Origin: Aquificota bacterium
GTDB lineage: Bacteria > Aquificota > Aquificia > Aquificales > QOAS01
Assembly (NCBI GenBank): GCA_013154305.1
Contig: JAADCT010000033.1
Span: forward strand, 1-45,866
Direction of reading: 5' to 3'
DNA: 45,866 bases
Shown: one piece after another, positions 9,321-18,864 of the stretch
Layout of the letters: each line of letters starts with the position of its first letter
Numbering within the stretch: the stretch's first letter is position 1
Notes under the pieces: model-generated
Databases searched by the model: none
The model's input: only the letters and a program-made list of their open reading frames with translations
Told to the model about the DNA's origin: nothing
Translations under genes and position numbers: made by a program

Positions 9321-11027
9321 ATGCTGGAGGTTTTGTTTGCGCTGTTTACCGCCGCCCTCGGCGGTGCGGCGGGATACCTATATTCGGAAAAGAAAAATCA
9401 AAAGTTGGTCGACCGCGCGCGCCTCGAGGCGGAGGAGGAATACCAGGCCTTTTTGGAGCAGGAGCGCAAAAAGTGGGAGCAGCTCCTTCAAAAGAGCCTG
9501 AGGGAGAGGGAGGCCTCCCTGCGGGCGGAATTGGAGAGGGAGATTTCCCTTAAGAAGGAGGGGGAGCTTCGCGACCTTTACAAACAGCTGGAGCGGGAAA
9601 GGGCGGAACTGGAGAGGTTGCGGCTCCAGCTCGAGCTTAAAAAGGACGAGCTGACGCGGCTGGAGGAGCGCCTCAAGGAGGAGGAGAGGAGAATAGAGGA
9701 ACGCTCGCAGGTTTTGGAAAGGAAGTGGGAAACCCTCGAGGAGAGGGAGGAGGAACTCTTTAAGCGTTACAAGGAGCTCCAGGAATTGGAAAAGCAACTG
9801 CTTCAAAAGGAAAAGGAGGTCGCCAAACTGGAGGAGGAGGTTCAAAAGCGGCTGCGCGAGCTGGAGGAGGTGAAGGAGCAGGAGCTGAGAAAGCTTCAGG
9901 AAATTGCGAACCTCTCCTACGAGGAGGCCAAGGAGGAGCTCTTTAAGAGGATTGAGGAGAGGGAGCGGCAGGAGATAGCCAAGCGGCTCAGGGAGCTGGA
10001 GGAGCAGGCGCAGGAGGAGGCCCGCCATCGCGCCCGCGAGATTTTGCTGACGGCCATCCAGAGGTTGGCGACCGAGGCTCCGGTCAACTTTATGACCACA
10101 ACGGTTCAGCTCCCCTCCAACGAGTTTAAGGGTCGGATTATCGGCCGGGAGGGAAGGAACATAAGGACCTTCGAACAGCTTACGGGCGTGGACGTTTTAA
10201 TCGACGACACTCCCGACGTTGTTACCCTCTCGTCGTTTGACCCCCTTCGGAGGGAAATCGCCAAGGAGGCCCTCGAAAGGTTAATCGCCGACGGGCGCAT
10301 CCACCCGGCCAGCATCGAAAAGACCGTCGAGGAGGTCCGAAAAGAGTTCGACGAAAAGATTAAAAAGCTGGGCGAGGAGGTCTGCAGGGAATTTGAGCTT
10401 TACGACGTTCATCCGGGACTCCACTACTACCTGGGCAAGCTCTTTTACAGGACTTCCTACACGCAAAACGTTTTGAACCACAGTAAGGAGGTGGCGGCCA
10501 TAGCCGGCATGTTGGCGGCCGAGCTGGGCCTCGACGTTAAAAAGGCCGTAAGGGCCGGCCTCCTCCACGACATCGGCAAGGCCGTCAGCCACGAGCTGGG
10601 CGAAAGCCACACCAAGGCGGGTGCCGAGCTCGTCAAAAAGTACGGGGAGCCCGACTACGTGATTAACGCGATTTTCGCCCACCACGAGGAGGAGGAACCG
10701 CGCTATCCGGAGGTGGTTTTGGTGTGCATTGCCGACAAGATTTCGGCCGCCCGCCCGGGGGCCCGCCGCGAAACGCTGGAAAAGTACATCAAGCGCCTCG
10801 AAAAGATTGAGGAAATCGTAAAGTCCTTTAAGGGGGTTCAAAACGCCTACGCGATACAGGCGGGAAGGGAAGTTCGCGTGATAGTAAACCCCGAGGAGGT
10901 CTCCGAGGAGGAGGCCTTCCTGATGTCGAAGGAAATCGCCAAGCGGTTGGAGGAGGAAATCGACTTTCCCGCCCAAATAAAGGTTACCGTAATTCGCGAA
11001 ACCCGCTACGTGGAATACGCCAAGTGA
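9321..11027 (+). CDS. rny: Ribonuclease Y
   Basis: 568 aa; N-terminal TM segment, long coiled coil, KH domain (GRIIGREGRNIRTFE), HD domain (LLHDIGKAVSHE). Confidence 0.96.
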   Translation: MLEVLFALFTAALGGAAGYLYSEKKNQKLVDRARLEAEEEYQAFLEQERKKWEQLLQKSLREREASLRAELEREISLKKEGELRDLYKQLERERAELERLRLQLELKKDELTRLEERLKEEERRIEERSQVLERKWETLEEREEELFKRYKELQELEKQLLQKEKEVAKLEEEVQKRLRELEEVKEQELRKLQEIANLSYEEAKEELFKRIEERERQEIAKRLRELEEQAQEEARHRAREILLTAIQRLATEAPVNFMTTTVQLPSNEFKGRIIGREGRNIRTFEQLTGVDVLIDDTPDVVTLSSFDPLRREIAKEALERLIADGRIHPASIEKTVEEVRKEFDEKIKKLGEEVCREFELYDVHPGLHYYLGKLFYRTSYTQNVLNHSKEVAAIAGMLAAELGLDVKKAVRAGLLHDIGKAVSHELGESHTKAGAELVKKYGEPDYVINAIFAHHEEEEPRYPEVVLVCIADKISAARPGARRETLEKYIKRLEKIEEIVKSFKGVQNAYAIQAGREVRVIVNPEEVSEEEAFLMSKEIAKRLEEEIDFPAQIKVTVIRETRYVEYAK

Positions 11028-11050
11028 GGCCCCCTTTCGCGGCTTTTCTC

Positions 11051-11075
11051 CCCGCCCCGAAGGGGCGGGCTTTAA
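11051..11075 (+). terminator. Hairpin downstream of rny
   Basis: CCCGCCCC-GAA-GGGGCGGG followed by CTTTAAATT; weak U-tract. Confidence 0.5.
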
Positions 11076-11093
11076 ATTAATCGGACGGGACCG

Positions 11094-11891
11094 ATGGAGA
11101 GCTTTTGGCCGACGATTTTGACCGTCTCGGGCCTTCTGGCGCTTTTGCTGGCGCTCTACTCTTTCGTCGTTTACTTTTTCCGTCTCTCTTTTTTGAGCAT
11201 AGCGGTTTCGCACGCCGTTTTGGCCGGTTTGGCGCTGGGCGTGGTTACGGGTTTGGACCCGACGGCGGCGGCTTTGGTCTTTTCGGTGGCGGTCGGTTGG
11301 CTCGTGGCCTTTTTGAGGAGGCGCGTCGGTCTGACGGAGGACGCCTCGGTCGGAATCGTTTTGGCCCTCTCGATGGCCGTCGGGATAATTCTCATCTACC
11401 TCAGTTCCCACAGGGGAAACGTTTTTGCCTACCTTTTTGGGTCGTTGACGACGGTTTCGACCGCCGACGGTGTGGTTCTCTTTTTCCTCCTTTTGGTCAG
11501 CGCCTTTTTGGCCTACCGCTACAAGGACCAGGTTCTCTTTCTCTGCTTCGACGAGGAGACGGCCTACTCGACCGGCATACGGACGGGGGTTCTCTACTAC
11601 TCGATGGTGGCCCTTTTGGCGTTTTTGATAACGTACGCGACGAAGTTGGTGGGTATTTTGCTGACGCACGCCATGCTGGTGGTCCCGACGGCGGCGGCCT
11701 ATCAGCTGGTTTGGCACTACGGGAAGCTTTTGCTCCTTTCGGGGGGGGTTTCGCTGGCTTCGACCTACGGCGGGCTGGCGCTGGCCTACCTTTTGGACCT
11801 GCCGACGGGGCCGTCGATAGTTTTGACCGGCGGGGGAATTTTCCTCCTCTTTTCCCTGCTGGGGTTTTTGAAAAGGAAAAGGGGCCGCTAA
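11094..11891 (+). CDS. Metal ABC transporter permease (ABC-3/ZnuB family)
   Basis: 265 aa, multi-TM; SIAVSHAVLAGLALG, ETAYSTGI, LVGILLTHAMLVVPTAAA motifs. Confidence 0.85.
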   Translation: MESFWPTILTVSGLLALLLALYSFVVYFFRLSFLSIAVSHAVLAGLALGVVTGLDPTAAALVFSVAVGWLVAFLRRRVGLTEDASVGIVLALSMAVGIILIYLSSHRGNVFAYLFGSLTTVSTADGVVLFFLLLVSAFLAYRYKDQVLFLCFDEETAYSTGIRTGVLYYSMVALLAFLITYATKLVGILLTHAMLVVPTAAAYQLVWHYGKLLLLSGGVSLASTYGGLALAYLLDLPTGPSIVLTGGGIFLLFSLLGFLKRKRGR

Positions 11892-12643
11892 AGGTGGCAA
11901 ACGACCTTTTCCCCCTTTCGGGCGCCGAAGGTTTCCTTAAAGTTACCCTCGGGAACGAAGAGCTCGACCAGTCCGAAGCTCCCGCACGTGGAGCCGACGC
12001 CGTAGCGCTTGGCTTCCAAAAAGGCCCTTACGAAGGGGAAGGTCTTTCCGCGGAAGGTGCAGCGGCGATAGCGGCCGCAGGGAACGGTGGTAACGGCGTT
12101 TCCGAAGCGGTCGAAGTAGACGACTTGGCCGACCACCTTGCCGGGCAGGCGCTTGGGCTTGGGAAAGTTCAGGAGTCTGCGGTAGCGCACGGGCGGGCCC
12201 AACCGCTCTAAGGGAACGCCGGAAAGCAGGTGGGCGGCCGCCGGCGTAAAGACGTCGCGCCCGTGGAAGGTGTCGTTTACGGCCGGAAGGCGGTAGCGGG
12301 GGTTGGTAAGCTCGACGACCTTCAGAGGTTTTTCCTCCTCCAAAACGAGGTCAAAGAGGCCGTTCATCGGACCGACGAAGTAGTAGTTGGGCGTTTTCAC
12401 CGCTATCGGTTTCCTTTCGGTTCCCACGCCGGGGTCGACGACGGCCACGAAGGCGCTCCCCTTCGGAAAGTACCGGTAGTGGGCCTTCAGAAGGAGGGCG
12501 CCCTCGAGAACGTTAAAAGGTTCAACCTCGTGAGTCAGGTCGACCAACCGCAGGTCGGGATTAATCGAGAGGGCGACGCCCTTCATAACGCCGGCAAAGC
12601 CGTCCTTGGTTCCGAAGTCGGTCAAAAAGACCAAAACGCCCAT
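11888..12643 (-). CDS. SAM hydroxide adenosyltransferase (DUF62 / S-adenosyl-L-methionine hydrolase family)
   Basis: VFLTDFGTKDGFAGVMKG, VVDPGVGTERKPIAV, NGLFD, FHGRDVFTPAAAHL, YFDRFGNAVTTV motifs. Confidence 0.92.
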   Translation of the reverse strand: MGVLVFLTDFGTKDGFAGVMKGVALSINPDLRLVDLTHEVEPFNVLEGALLLKAHYRYFPKGSAFVAVVDPGVGTERKPIAVKTPNYYFVGPMNGLFDLVLEEEKPLKVVELTNPRYRLPAVNDTFHGRDVFTPAAAHLLSGVPLERLGPPVRYRRLLNFPKPKRLPGKVVGQVVYFDRFGNAVTTVPCGRYRRCTFRGKTFPFVRAFLEAKRYGVGSTCGSFGLVELFVPEGNFKETFGARKGEKVVCHL

Positions 12644-12705
12644 TTTTAAAAGGTTTTTAATTAAAGGTGCTTTTGCCCCCCTTCGGGGGGTTAATTATTG
12701 AGTTG

Positions 12706-13473
12706 ATGACCTCCGAAAACGGGAGCTACTGCCCCCGCTGCAGGGGTTTGGGCTTTTTAATCACCGAGCGGGGCAGCAAGAAGTGCCGCTGCGTTTACGA
12801 ACGCTTCAACGCGGCCCGATACCTCAACATTCCGAAGCGGTTCGAAAAGGCGGAAGTTTCCCACCTCAGGAGGGTTTTGGACCGGGCCACCCTCGAGGGG
12901 CTCTACGACTACTTGCGGTCGTTTGAAAACTACCACAAAAAGGGGGTGGGTTTGCTATTCGTAGGACCGCCGGGGGTGGGAAAGACGTACGCCGCCGCCG
13001 CGGTCCTGAAGTTCGTTTACAACCGCTTCGGCGTCAGGGGCTACTTCGTCGACACCAAGGAGCTTTCGGTTAAACTGCGGGAGGGAATTTCGAGCGGCTC
13101 CCACCTCAAGTACTTGGAGTTTTTGGCCCGCGTTCCGGTCCTCGTTCTCGACGACCTCGGCAACGAGGTTTTGACCGACTGGTACAGGGACCTGCTGGTG
13201 GGTCTGGTCAGCCGCCGCTACAACGACAAAAAGACGACCTTCGTTACGACCAACTACTACCCTTCGTACCTCCTTTCGGCCCCTAAAGAGGTGACGACCG
13301 GCTACCGCGTTCGGGACAAGGTTTCGGTGGCCGACTTTTTGCCCCAAACGGCGGAAAAGGAAACGCTTTTGGACGCGCGCTTCGGCAGCCACGTCGTTTC
13401 GCGCCTGGGCGAGATGACGGTGCCGATAGTAATGAAGGGAAGGGACAAGAGGCTGGAGGGCGTCGTTCCTTAG
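12706..13473 (+). CDS. DnaC/IstB-like AAA+ ATPase with N-terminal zinc motif
   Basis: Walker A GPPGVGKTYAA, Walker B VLVLDDLGNE; N-terminal CPRCRGLGF...KKCRC. ATG chosen at 12706. Confidence 0.82.
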   Translation: MTSENGSYCPRCRGLGFLITERGSKKCRCVYERFNAARYLNIPKRFEKAEVSHLRRVLDRATLEGLYDYLRSFENYHKKGVGLLFVGPPGVGKTYAAAAVLKFVYNRFGVRGYFVDTKELSVKLREGISSGSHLKYLEFLARVPVLVLDDLGNEVLTDWYRDLLVGLVSRRYNDKKTTFVTTNYYPSYLLSAPKEVTTGYRVRDKVSVADFLPQTAEKETLLDARFGSHVVSRLGEMTVPIVMKGRDKRLEGVVP

Positions 13474-15359
13474 TCCTCCAAGGTCGAGAGGTCTCCCACC
13501 TCCTGTCCCAATTCGCGGGCCCGCAGGAGCCGCCGCATAATCTTCCCGCTTCGCGTTTTGGGAAGCTTTTCGACGAACTCCAGCTCCTCCGGCACGGCTA
13601 TGGGCCCCAGAACCTCCCTTACCGTCCGGCGGATTTCCTCGGCCAGCTTTTCGGAAGGTTCGTAGCCCACCTTTAACACCACGAAGGCCTTTATCCTTTC
13701 ACCCTTTATCTCGTCGGGCTTTCCTATGACGGCGGCCTCGGCCACGGCCGGGTGCTCGAGCAGGGCGCTTTCGACCTCGGCCGTTCCTATGCGGTGGCCG
13801 GCCACGTTCAAAACGTCGTCGGCGCGGCCCAAAATCGCGATAAAGCCCTCTTCGTCCTTTGTTGCCAGGTCCTCGGGGCAATAGTAACCCTTAACGACCT
13901 CCCAATAGCGGTCGTAACGCTCCGGATTTTTCCAAACGGTCCGGAACATGGCGGGCCACGGCGTCTTTATTACCAGATAGCCGACGCGGTTGGGGGGCAA
14001 AGGATTACCCTCCTTGTCCACGACGTCGACTTCGACGGTGAAAAAGGGGCGGCCGGCGTATCCGGGCTTTGCCTTGGTGTGGGGCCACGTTAGTATCACG
14101 TGCATTCCCGTTTCGGTTTGCCACCAGGTGTCGACCACCGGACACTTTTCGCCGCCGATGACGCGGTAGTACCACTCCCACGCCTCGGGATTTATCGGTT
14201 CGCCGACCGAGCCTATCACCCTCAGAGAGGACAGGTCGTAGCGCCTGGGATAATCCTCGCCGTAGCGCATAAAGAGTCTGACGGCCGTCGGTGCGGTGTA
14301 AAAGACGTTGACGCGGTAGCGTTCGACCAACCGCCACCAGATGCCCGGGTCGGGGTAGTTGGGCGCCCCCTCGTACATCACCGTCGTTATTCCGTTGAGG
14401 AGGGGACCGTAAACGATGTAGGAGTGGCCCGTAATCCAACCGACGTCGGCGGTGCACCAGTAAACGTCGTCGTCCTTGAGGTTAAAGTCCCAGCCGGTGG
14501 TGGCGTAAACGCCCACCATGTAGCCGCCCGTGGTGTGGAGAACCCCCTTGGGCTTTCCGGTCGTTCCCGAGGTGTAGAGGATAAACAGCGGGTCCTCGGC
14601 GTCCATCTCCTCGGCGGGGGCTACCTCGCGGTTTTCCGCAACGAGGTCGTAAAATTCCACCTCGGCGGGTCCCAGCTTTTCTTCCCCGTCGCGGTCCCAA
14701 ACGACCAACTTTTCCACGAAGGGAAAGTCCTTTACCGCCTCCCGGGCGGTGGAAAGGAGGTCCACCTTTTTACCCCTTCGGACGGTGTAGGTGGCCGTTA
14801 TTACCACCTTCGGTTCGGCGTCCCCGATGCGAACCTTCAGGGCCTCGCGCGAAAATCCGGCAAAGACGACCGAGTGCACGGCCCCTATGCGGGCGCAGGC
14901 CAGCATGGCGGCCGCCGCCTCGGGGGTGTTGGGCATGTAGATGAGAACGCGGTCGCCCTTTCGAACGCCGAGCCTTTTAAGTCCGGAGGCCAGGCGGCCC
15001 ACCAGCTCGTGGAGTTCGCCGTAGGTGAGCTTTCTCTCCTCCTCCCTCTCGTTGGCGTAGATTATCGCCACCTTGTTGCGGAGCCCGCGCTTTAGGTTTC
15101 GGTCGAGGCAGTTGTAGCAAACGTTGGTCTTTCCGCCCTCAAACCAGCGGGCCCCTTTGAACTTCCCGTTCCAAACGCGCTCCCACCGCTTAAACCAGTG
15201 GAGCTCGGAGGCCAGCTTCTCCCAAAATTTTTCCCGGCTTTTGAGGCTTTCGGCGTAGAGGCTTTCGTAGTCGTCAAAGCGGGCGCCGTCGCCGCAAAGG
15301 GGCTTCGGTTCTACGACCTTTTCCACCTTAAGGAGGTTGGCGTCCTTTTCCCTTCCCAT
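13470..15359 (-). CDS. acs: Acetyl-CoA synthetase
   Basis: YTSGTTGKPKGVLHTTGGY, WWQTETG, GRADDVLNVAGHRIGTAEVE, PKTRSGKIMRR. Start placed at MGREKDANLL inside the longer ORF. Confidence 0.95.
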   Translation of the reverse strand: MGREKDANLLKVEKVVEPKPLCGDGARFDDYESLYAESLKSREKFWEKLASELHWFKRWERVWNGKFKGARWFEGGKTNVCYNCLDRNLKRGLRNKVAIIYANEREEERKLTYGELHELVGRLASGLKRLGVRKGDRVLIYMPNTPEAAAAMLACARIGAVHSVVFAGFSREALKVRIGDAEPKVVITATYTVRRGKKVDLLSTAREAVKDFPFVEKLVVWDRDGEEKLGPAEVEFYDLVAENREVAPAEEMDAEDPLFILYTSGTTGKPKGVLHTTGGYMVGVYATTGWDFNLKDDDVYWCTADVGWITGHSYIVYGPLLNGITTVMYEGAPNYPDPGIWWRLVERYRVNVFYTAPTAVRLFMRYGEDYPRRYDLSSLRVIGSVGEPINPEAWEWYYRVIGGEKCPVVDTWWQTETGMHVILTWPHTKAKPGYAGRPFFTVEVDVVDKEGNPLPPNRVGYLVIKTPWPAMFRTVWKNPERYDRYWEVVKGYYCPEDLATKDEEGFIAILGRADDVLNVAGHRIGTAEVESALLEHPAVAEAAVIGKPDEIKGERIKAFVVLKVGYEPSEKLAEEIRRTVREVLGPIAVPEELEFVEKLPKTRSGKIMRRLLRARELGQEVGDLSTLED

Positions 15360-15446
15360 AGGGGAGTTTATAGCATCCGCGTTTTTCGTCCTAATATGGC
15401 CGCGGTTCGGACAAACGCCCTTTGAGGAAAGCAAAAGAAAGGAACC

Positions 15447-16472
15447 TCAGAGGGAAAGAAATTGGCGCAAAAAGCGGGCGTCGTTTTCGTAAAAGTGCTT
15501 GATGTTGTCGACGCCGTACTTCAGCATGGCAAAGCGGTCGACGCCCAGGCCGAAGGCAAAGCCCCGGTAGCGCTCCGCGTCGACACCGCAGGCCTCCAAG
15601 ACGGCGGGGTGGACCATGCCGGCCCCGAGGACCTCCAGCCAGCCGGTGTTTTTGCAAACGCGGCAACCTTCCCCGCCGCAAATTACGCAACCGATGTCGA
15701 CCTCGGTGCTCGGTTCGGTAAAGGGAAAGTAGGAGGGCCGGAAGCGAACGGGCACCTCGGTTTCGAAAAAGCGGCGCAGGAACTCCTTGAGCACCCACAT
15801 CATGTGGGCGAAGTTGACGGTTTCGTTGACCACCAAACCCTCGACCTGAAAGAACATGGGTGAGTGGGTCGGGTCGTCGTCGCGGCGGTAAACGCGCCCC
15901 GGCGCTATTATCTGAACGGGCGGCCTTTTCTTCAAAAGCGTTCGAACCTGAACGGGGGAGGTGTGCGTGCGCAGGAGGTAACCCTTTCGGTTGAGGTAGA
16001 AAGTGTCCTGCATGTCGCGGGCGGGGTGCTCTTTCGGAATGTTCAGCATGTCGAAGTTGTACTCCTCCTTTTCCACCTCCGGACCCGTTTCGACGGTAAA
16101 GCCCATTCCCTTGAAGATTTCGGTTATTTCCTCGACGACGGCCGACAGGGGATGTTTGGCACCGAGGGGTAAGACGGTGTCGCCGGGAAGGGCGGCGTCA
16201 AGACGCTCCCTTCTCAGCCTCTCCTGAAGTTCCTTTTCTTTGAGCTCCTTCGCCTTTTGACGGACGAAACTTTCGACCTCCTCCCTAAGGAGGTTTATCT
16301 CCCGGCCGAGCTCCTTCCTCTTTTCGGGAGGGGCCGAGCGCAGTTCCTTAAAAAGTTGCGAAATCAGACCTTTTTTTCCCAAAAAGAGTTGACGGAAGTT
16401 TTCCAAGTCCTTTAGGGTTTTTACCGCCTCCTTTTCCTTCAGAAAGCGTTCCCTAACTTCGGAAACGGTCAT
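15447..16472 (-). CDS. pheS: Phenylalanyl-tRNA synthetase alpha subunit
   Basis: HPARDMQDTFYL, LLRTHTSPVQVR, FFQVEGLVV, GCVICGGEGCRVCKNTGWLEVLGAGMVHP, FAFGLGVDRFAML. Confidence 0.97.
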   Translation of the reverse strand: MTVSEVRERFLKEKEAVKTLKDLENFRQLFLGKKGLISQLFKELRSAPPEKRKELGREINLLREEVESFVRQKAKELKEKELQERLRRERLDAALPGDTVLPLGAKHPLSAVVEEITEIFKGMGFTVETGPEVEKEEYNFDMLNIPKEHPARDMQDTFYLNRKGYLLRTHTSPVQVRTLLKKRPPVQIIAPGRVYRRDDDPTHSPMFFQVEGLVVNETVNFAHMMWVLKEFLRRFFETEVPVRFRPSYFPFTEPSTEVDIGCVICGGEGCRVCKNTGWLEVLGAGMVHPAVLEACGVDAERYRGFAFGLGVDRFAMLKYGVDNIKHFYENDARFLRQFLSL

Positions 16473-16599
16473 TAAGGATTACTATCTTACGGCGCCCGCC
16501 CCCGCTCATAGCGGGGGCCTTTCCGTCTTCTAACTATAAATTAAAAGTGTCGCCGCCGTAAGGCGGCCTTCGTCTAAAAAAATTTGCGGAGGTGGACCT

Positions 16600-17733
16600 A
16601 TGGCGCGCATAAAGTGGATTACCGACCCGGAAAAGTTGCCTTTGAGCGCCGAAGAAAAGGAAAAGATTAAAAAAGTTACCGAATTTTTTCCGATGAAGTT
16701 GACCGAACACTACGCCAAACTGATAAATTGGTCCGACCCCCACGACCCTCTGAGGAAAATAGCCGTTCCCTTTGAGGAGGAATTGGAGGAGTGGGGTTAT
16801 CTCGACCCCTCCAACGAAAGGAAGTACACCGTAGCGCCCGGCCTCCAACACAAGTATCGCGACACGGCGCTCTTTCTGATAGCGCCGACTTGTCTCGGAT
16901 TTTGCCGTTTTTGCTTCCGGAAGCGTCTCTTTATTAAGGAAAAGGGCGTCAGCGGAAACGAAATACTGATGGACCTGGAGGAGGCCTTCCGCTACATCGA
17001 AAGCCATCCGGAGATTAACAACGTGCTTCTGACCGGGGGGGACCCCCTCGTTCTGCCGACGGAGAAGCTGCGCGAGGTCATAGCCCGCCTCAGGCAAATT
17101 CCCCACGTGAAAATCGTCCGCATAGGGACCAAGGCCCTCGCCTACTATCCCCAACGGATTACCGAGGACCCCGAATTCGTAAAGATGATAGAGGAGTTTT
17201 CCCTGCCCGACCGACGGATTTACATAATGAACGACTTCAACCACCCGAGGGAGATTTCGGACGAAACCCTTAAGGCGGTGGACGTGCTTCTGAAGGCCGG
17301 GGCGGTTTTGACCAATCAAACCCCCCTTTTGAGGGGCGTAAACGACGACCCCGACACCTTGCGCGAACTCTTTGAAAAGCTGTCGTTTATAGGCGTTCCT
17401 CCCTACTACGTGTTTATCAACCGGCCCGTAAGGGGTAACAAGGCCTTCGCCGTTCCCGTGGAGGAGGCCCTGACGATTTTCGAACGGGCGAAGGTTGGTA
17501 TTTCCGGTCTGGCCGAGAGGGCCAAGCTCGTCATGTCGCACGCGACGGGCAAAATTGAGGTCGTGGGCATGGACGAGGAGCACGTCTACTTTAAGTACCA
17601 CCGGGCGGCCGACCCCGAAAACGAGGGCAAGTTTATGGTCTTTAAGCGCAATCCCGAGGCCTACTGGTTCGACGACTACACCGAAAAGGTGGCCGAATAC
17701 TCCTTTAAGACCTCCGAGGTCGGAACCTCCTGA
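16600..17733 (+). CDS. KamA-family radical SAM protein (lysine 2,3-aminomutase-like)
   Basis: [12 protein letters not shown] radical SAM motif, [30 protein letters not shown]. Confidence 0.88.
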   Translation: MARIKWITDPEKLPLSAEEKEKIKKVTEFFPMKLTEHYAKLINWSDPHDPLRKIAVPFEEELEEWGYLDPSNERKYTVAPGLQHKYRDTALFLIAPTCLGFCRFCFRKRLFIKEKGVSGNEILMDLEEAFRYIESHPEINNVLLTGGDPLVLPTEKLREVIARLRQIPHVKIVRIGTKALAYYPQRITEDPEFVKMIEEFSLPDRRIYIMNDFNHPREISDETLKAVDVLLKAGAVLTNQTPLLRGVNDDPDTLRELFEKLSFIGVPPYYVFINRPVRGNKAFAVPVEEALTIFERAKVGISGLAERAKLVMSHATGKIEVVGMDEEHVYFKYHRAADPENEGKFMVFKRNPEAYWFDDYTEKVAEYSFKTSEVGTS

Positions 17734-17765
17734 GTCTTTTTCCTCTTTTGGTTAAAAGCGAAGTC

Positions 17766-17793
17766 TTGACCCCGCGGGGGGCGCGGATAGAAT
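17766..17793 (+). promoter_or_regulatory. Sigma70-type promoter of the rpsF operon
   Basis: TTGACC (17766-17771), 16 nt, TAGAAT (17788-17793). Confidence 0.65.
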
Positions 17794-17798
17794 AACTA

Positions 17799-17875
17799 AC
17801 CCTCGGCGGAAGGCCCGCCCTGCTTTCCCCTCCTCAAAAGGGGAAGGCCGAAAAAAACCGTCCGGAGGGTAAAGA
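17799..17875 (+). promoter_or_regulatory. Putative S6:S18 autoregulatory rpsF leader
   Basis: ACCCTC (17799-17804) pairs with GAGGGT (17865-17870), next to a CCG-containing TCCGGAGGGT strand that also holds the Shine-Dalgarno; an internal TTCCCC/GGGGAA hairpin is present. Confidence 0.5.
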
Positions 17876-18253
17876 ATGGGTAAAAGGCACTACGAGAGGG
17901 AAAGGTTTTACGAAACCGTCTTCGTCGTAAAGCCGACGCTGACCGAAGAGGAGTACAAGAAGGTCGTCGAGGCCGTCAAGAACGAGATTACCCGTAAAGG
18001 CGGCGAAATCCTTTACGAGGAGGATTGGGGCCTCCGGCAGTTCGCCTATCCGATAGAGAAGTTCACCCACGGCCGCTACTACCTCGTTCAGTTCAGGGCC
18101 GTAAACGAGGGCGAACCGCCCTACGAAAACCTCAACGTTCCCAACGAGCTGGAGTTCTTCTACCGCGTTAACGAAAACATCATCCGTTGGCTGACGAGCA
18201 AAATCAGAAAGTCGCAGCTCAAAGCCCAACCCAAAGGCGCCGCCGGGGGGTAA
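17876..18253 (+). CDS. rpsF: 30S ribosomal protein S6
   Basis: YETVFVVKPTLTEEEY, GLRQFAYPIEKFTHGRYYLVQF; first gene of rpsF-ssb-rpsR-rplI. Confidence 0.95.
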   Translation: MGKRHYERERFYETVFVVKPTLTEEEYKKVVEAVKNEITRKGGEILYEEDWGLRQFAYPIEKFTHGRYYLVQFRAVNEGEPPYENLNVPNELEFFYRVNENIIRWLTSKIRKSQLKAQPKGAAGG

Positions 18254-18264
18254 TTTAACCAACT

Positions 18265-18840
18265 ATGAACTACAACAAGGTCATTTTGGTCGGTAGGGTT
18301 GTGGCCGCTCCCGAAATCCGCATGCTCGAGCAAAGCGGGCGGCAAATAGCCACCTTCTCCCTCGCCTACAACCGAAACTACCGCGACCAAAGCGGTAACT
18401 GGAAGCAAGAGAGCCACTTTTTCGACATCAAAGCCTTCGGAAACCTCGTCGAAAGGGTGGTCTCCCAGCTGGAAAAGGGGGACCTGATTTTGGTCGAGGG
18501 TCGCCTCTCCCAGGACAAGTGGATTGACCGGCAAACGGGCGAGCCGCGGAGCCGCGTTCGCGTGGTTGCCCTCGACATCAAGATTTTGGTAAAGGCGGGG
18601 GCGCGTCCGGCGGCGCCGGCCGAACCGCCGCCGACGGCCGAAGAGCCGGAACTTCCGACCTTCGAAGAGGACGAGCTGCTGCCCCCGACCGATAAAGGTC
18701 AAAAGCCGTCCTCCCCTCCCGAGGAGGACTTCGACGACCTTGAGGCCCTCCTCTTTGGGGAAGGGGAGGAGGAGGAAAAACCCAAAAAGGACGAGCCCAA
18801 GAGGAAGGGCGACGAGGACGACTTCGACATACTCTTATAA
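18265..18840 (+). CDS. ssb: Single-stranded DNA-binding protein
   Basis: NKVILVGRVVAAPEIR, FFDIKAFGNLVERV, LVEGRLSQDKW; acidic C-terminal tail. Confidence 0.95.
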   Translation: MNYNKVILVGRVVAAPEIRMLEQSGRQIATFSLAYNRNYRDQSGNWKQESHFFDIKAFGNLVERVVSQLEKGDLILVEGRLSQDKWIDRQTGEPRSRVRVVALDIKILVKAGARPAAPAEPPPTAEEPELPTFEEDELLPPTDKGQKPSSPPEEDFDDLEALLFGEGEEEEKPKKDEPKRKGDEDDFDILL

Positions 18841-18864
18841 AACCTTTTGAAGGAGGTTCGGGCG

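Noticed and set aside
10281-11900. 539-aa minus-strand ORF across rny and the ABC permease
   Set aside because: Low-complexity Arg/Gln/Pro-rich translation spanning two well-supported opposite-strand genes; codon-bias artefact.
14100-15095. 331-aa plus-strand ORF inside acs
   Set aside because: Antisense to a strongly conserved acetyl-CoA synthetase; no domain features.
16473-16533. Possible T-box or attenuator upstream of pheS
   Set aside because: Only a simple CCCCCGCTCATAGCGGGGG hairpin; too short and no T-box sequence.
16534-17601. 355-aa minus-strand ORF opposite the kamA-like gene
   Set aside because: Antisense of a conserved radical SAM gene; no motifs.
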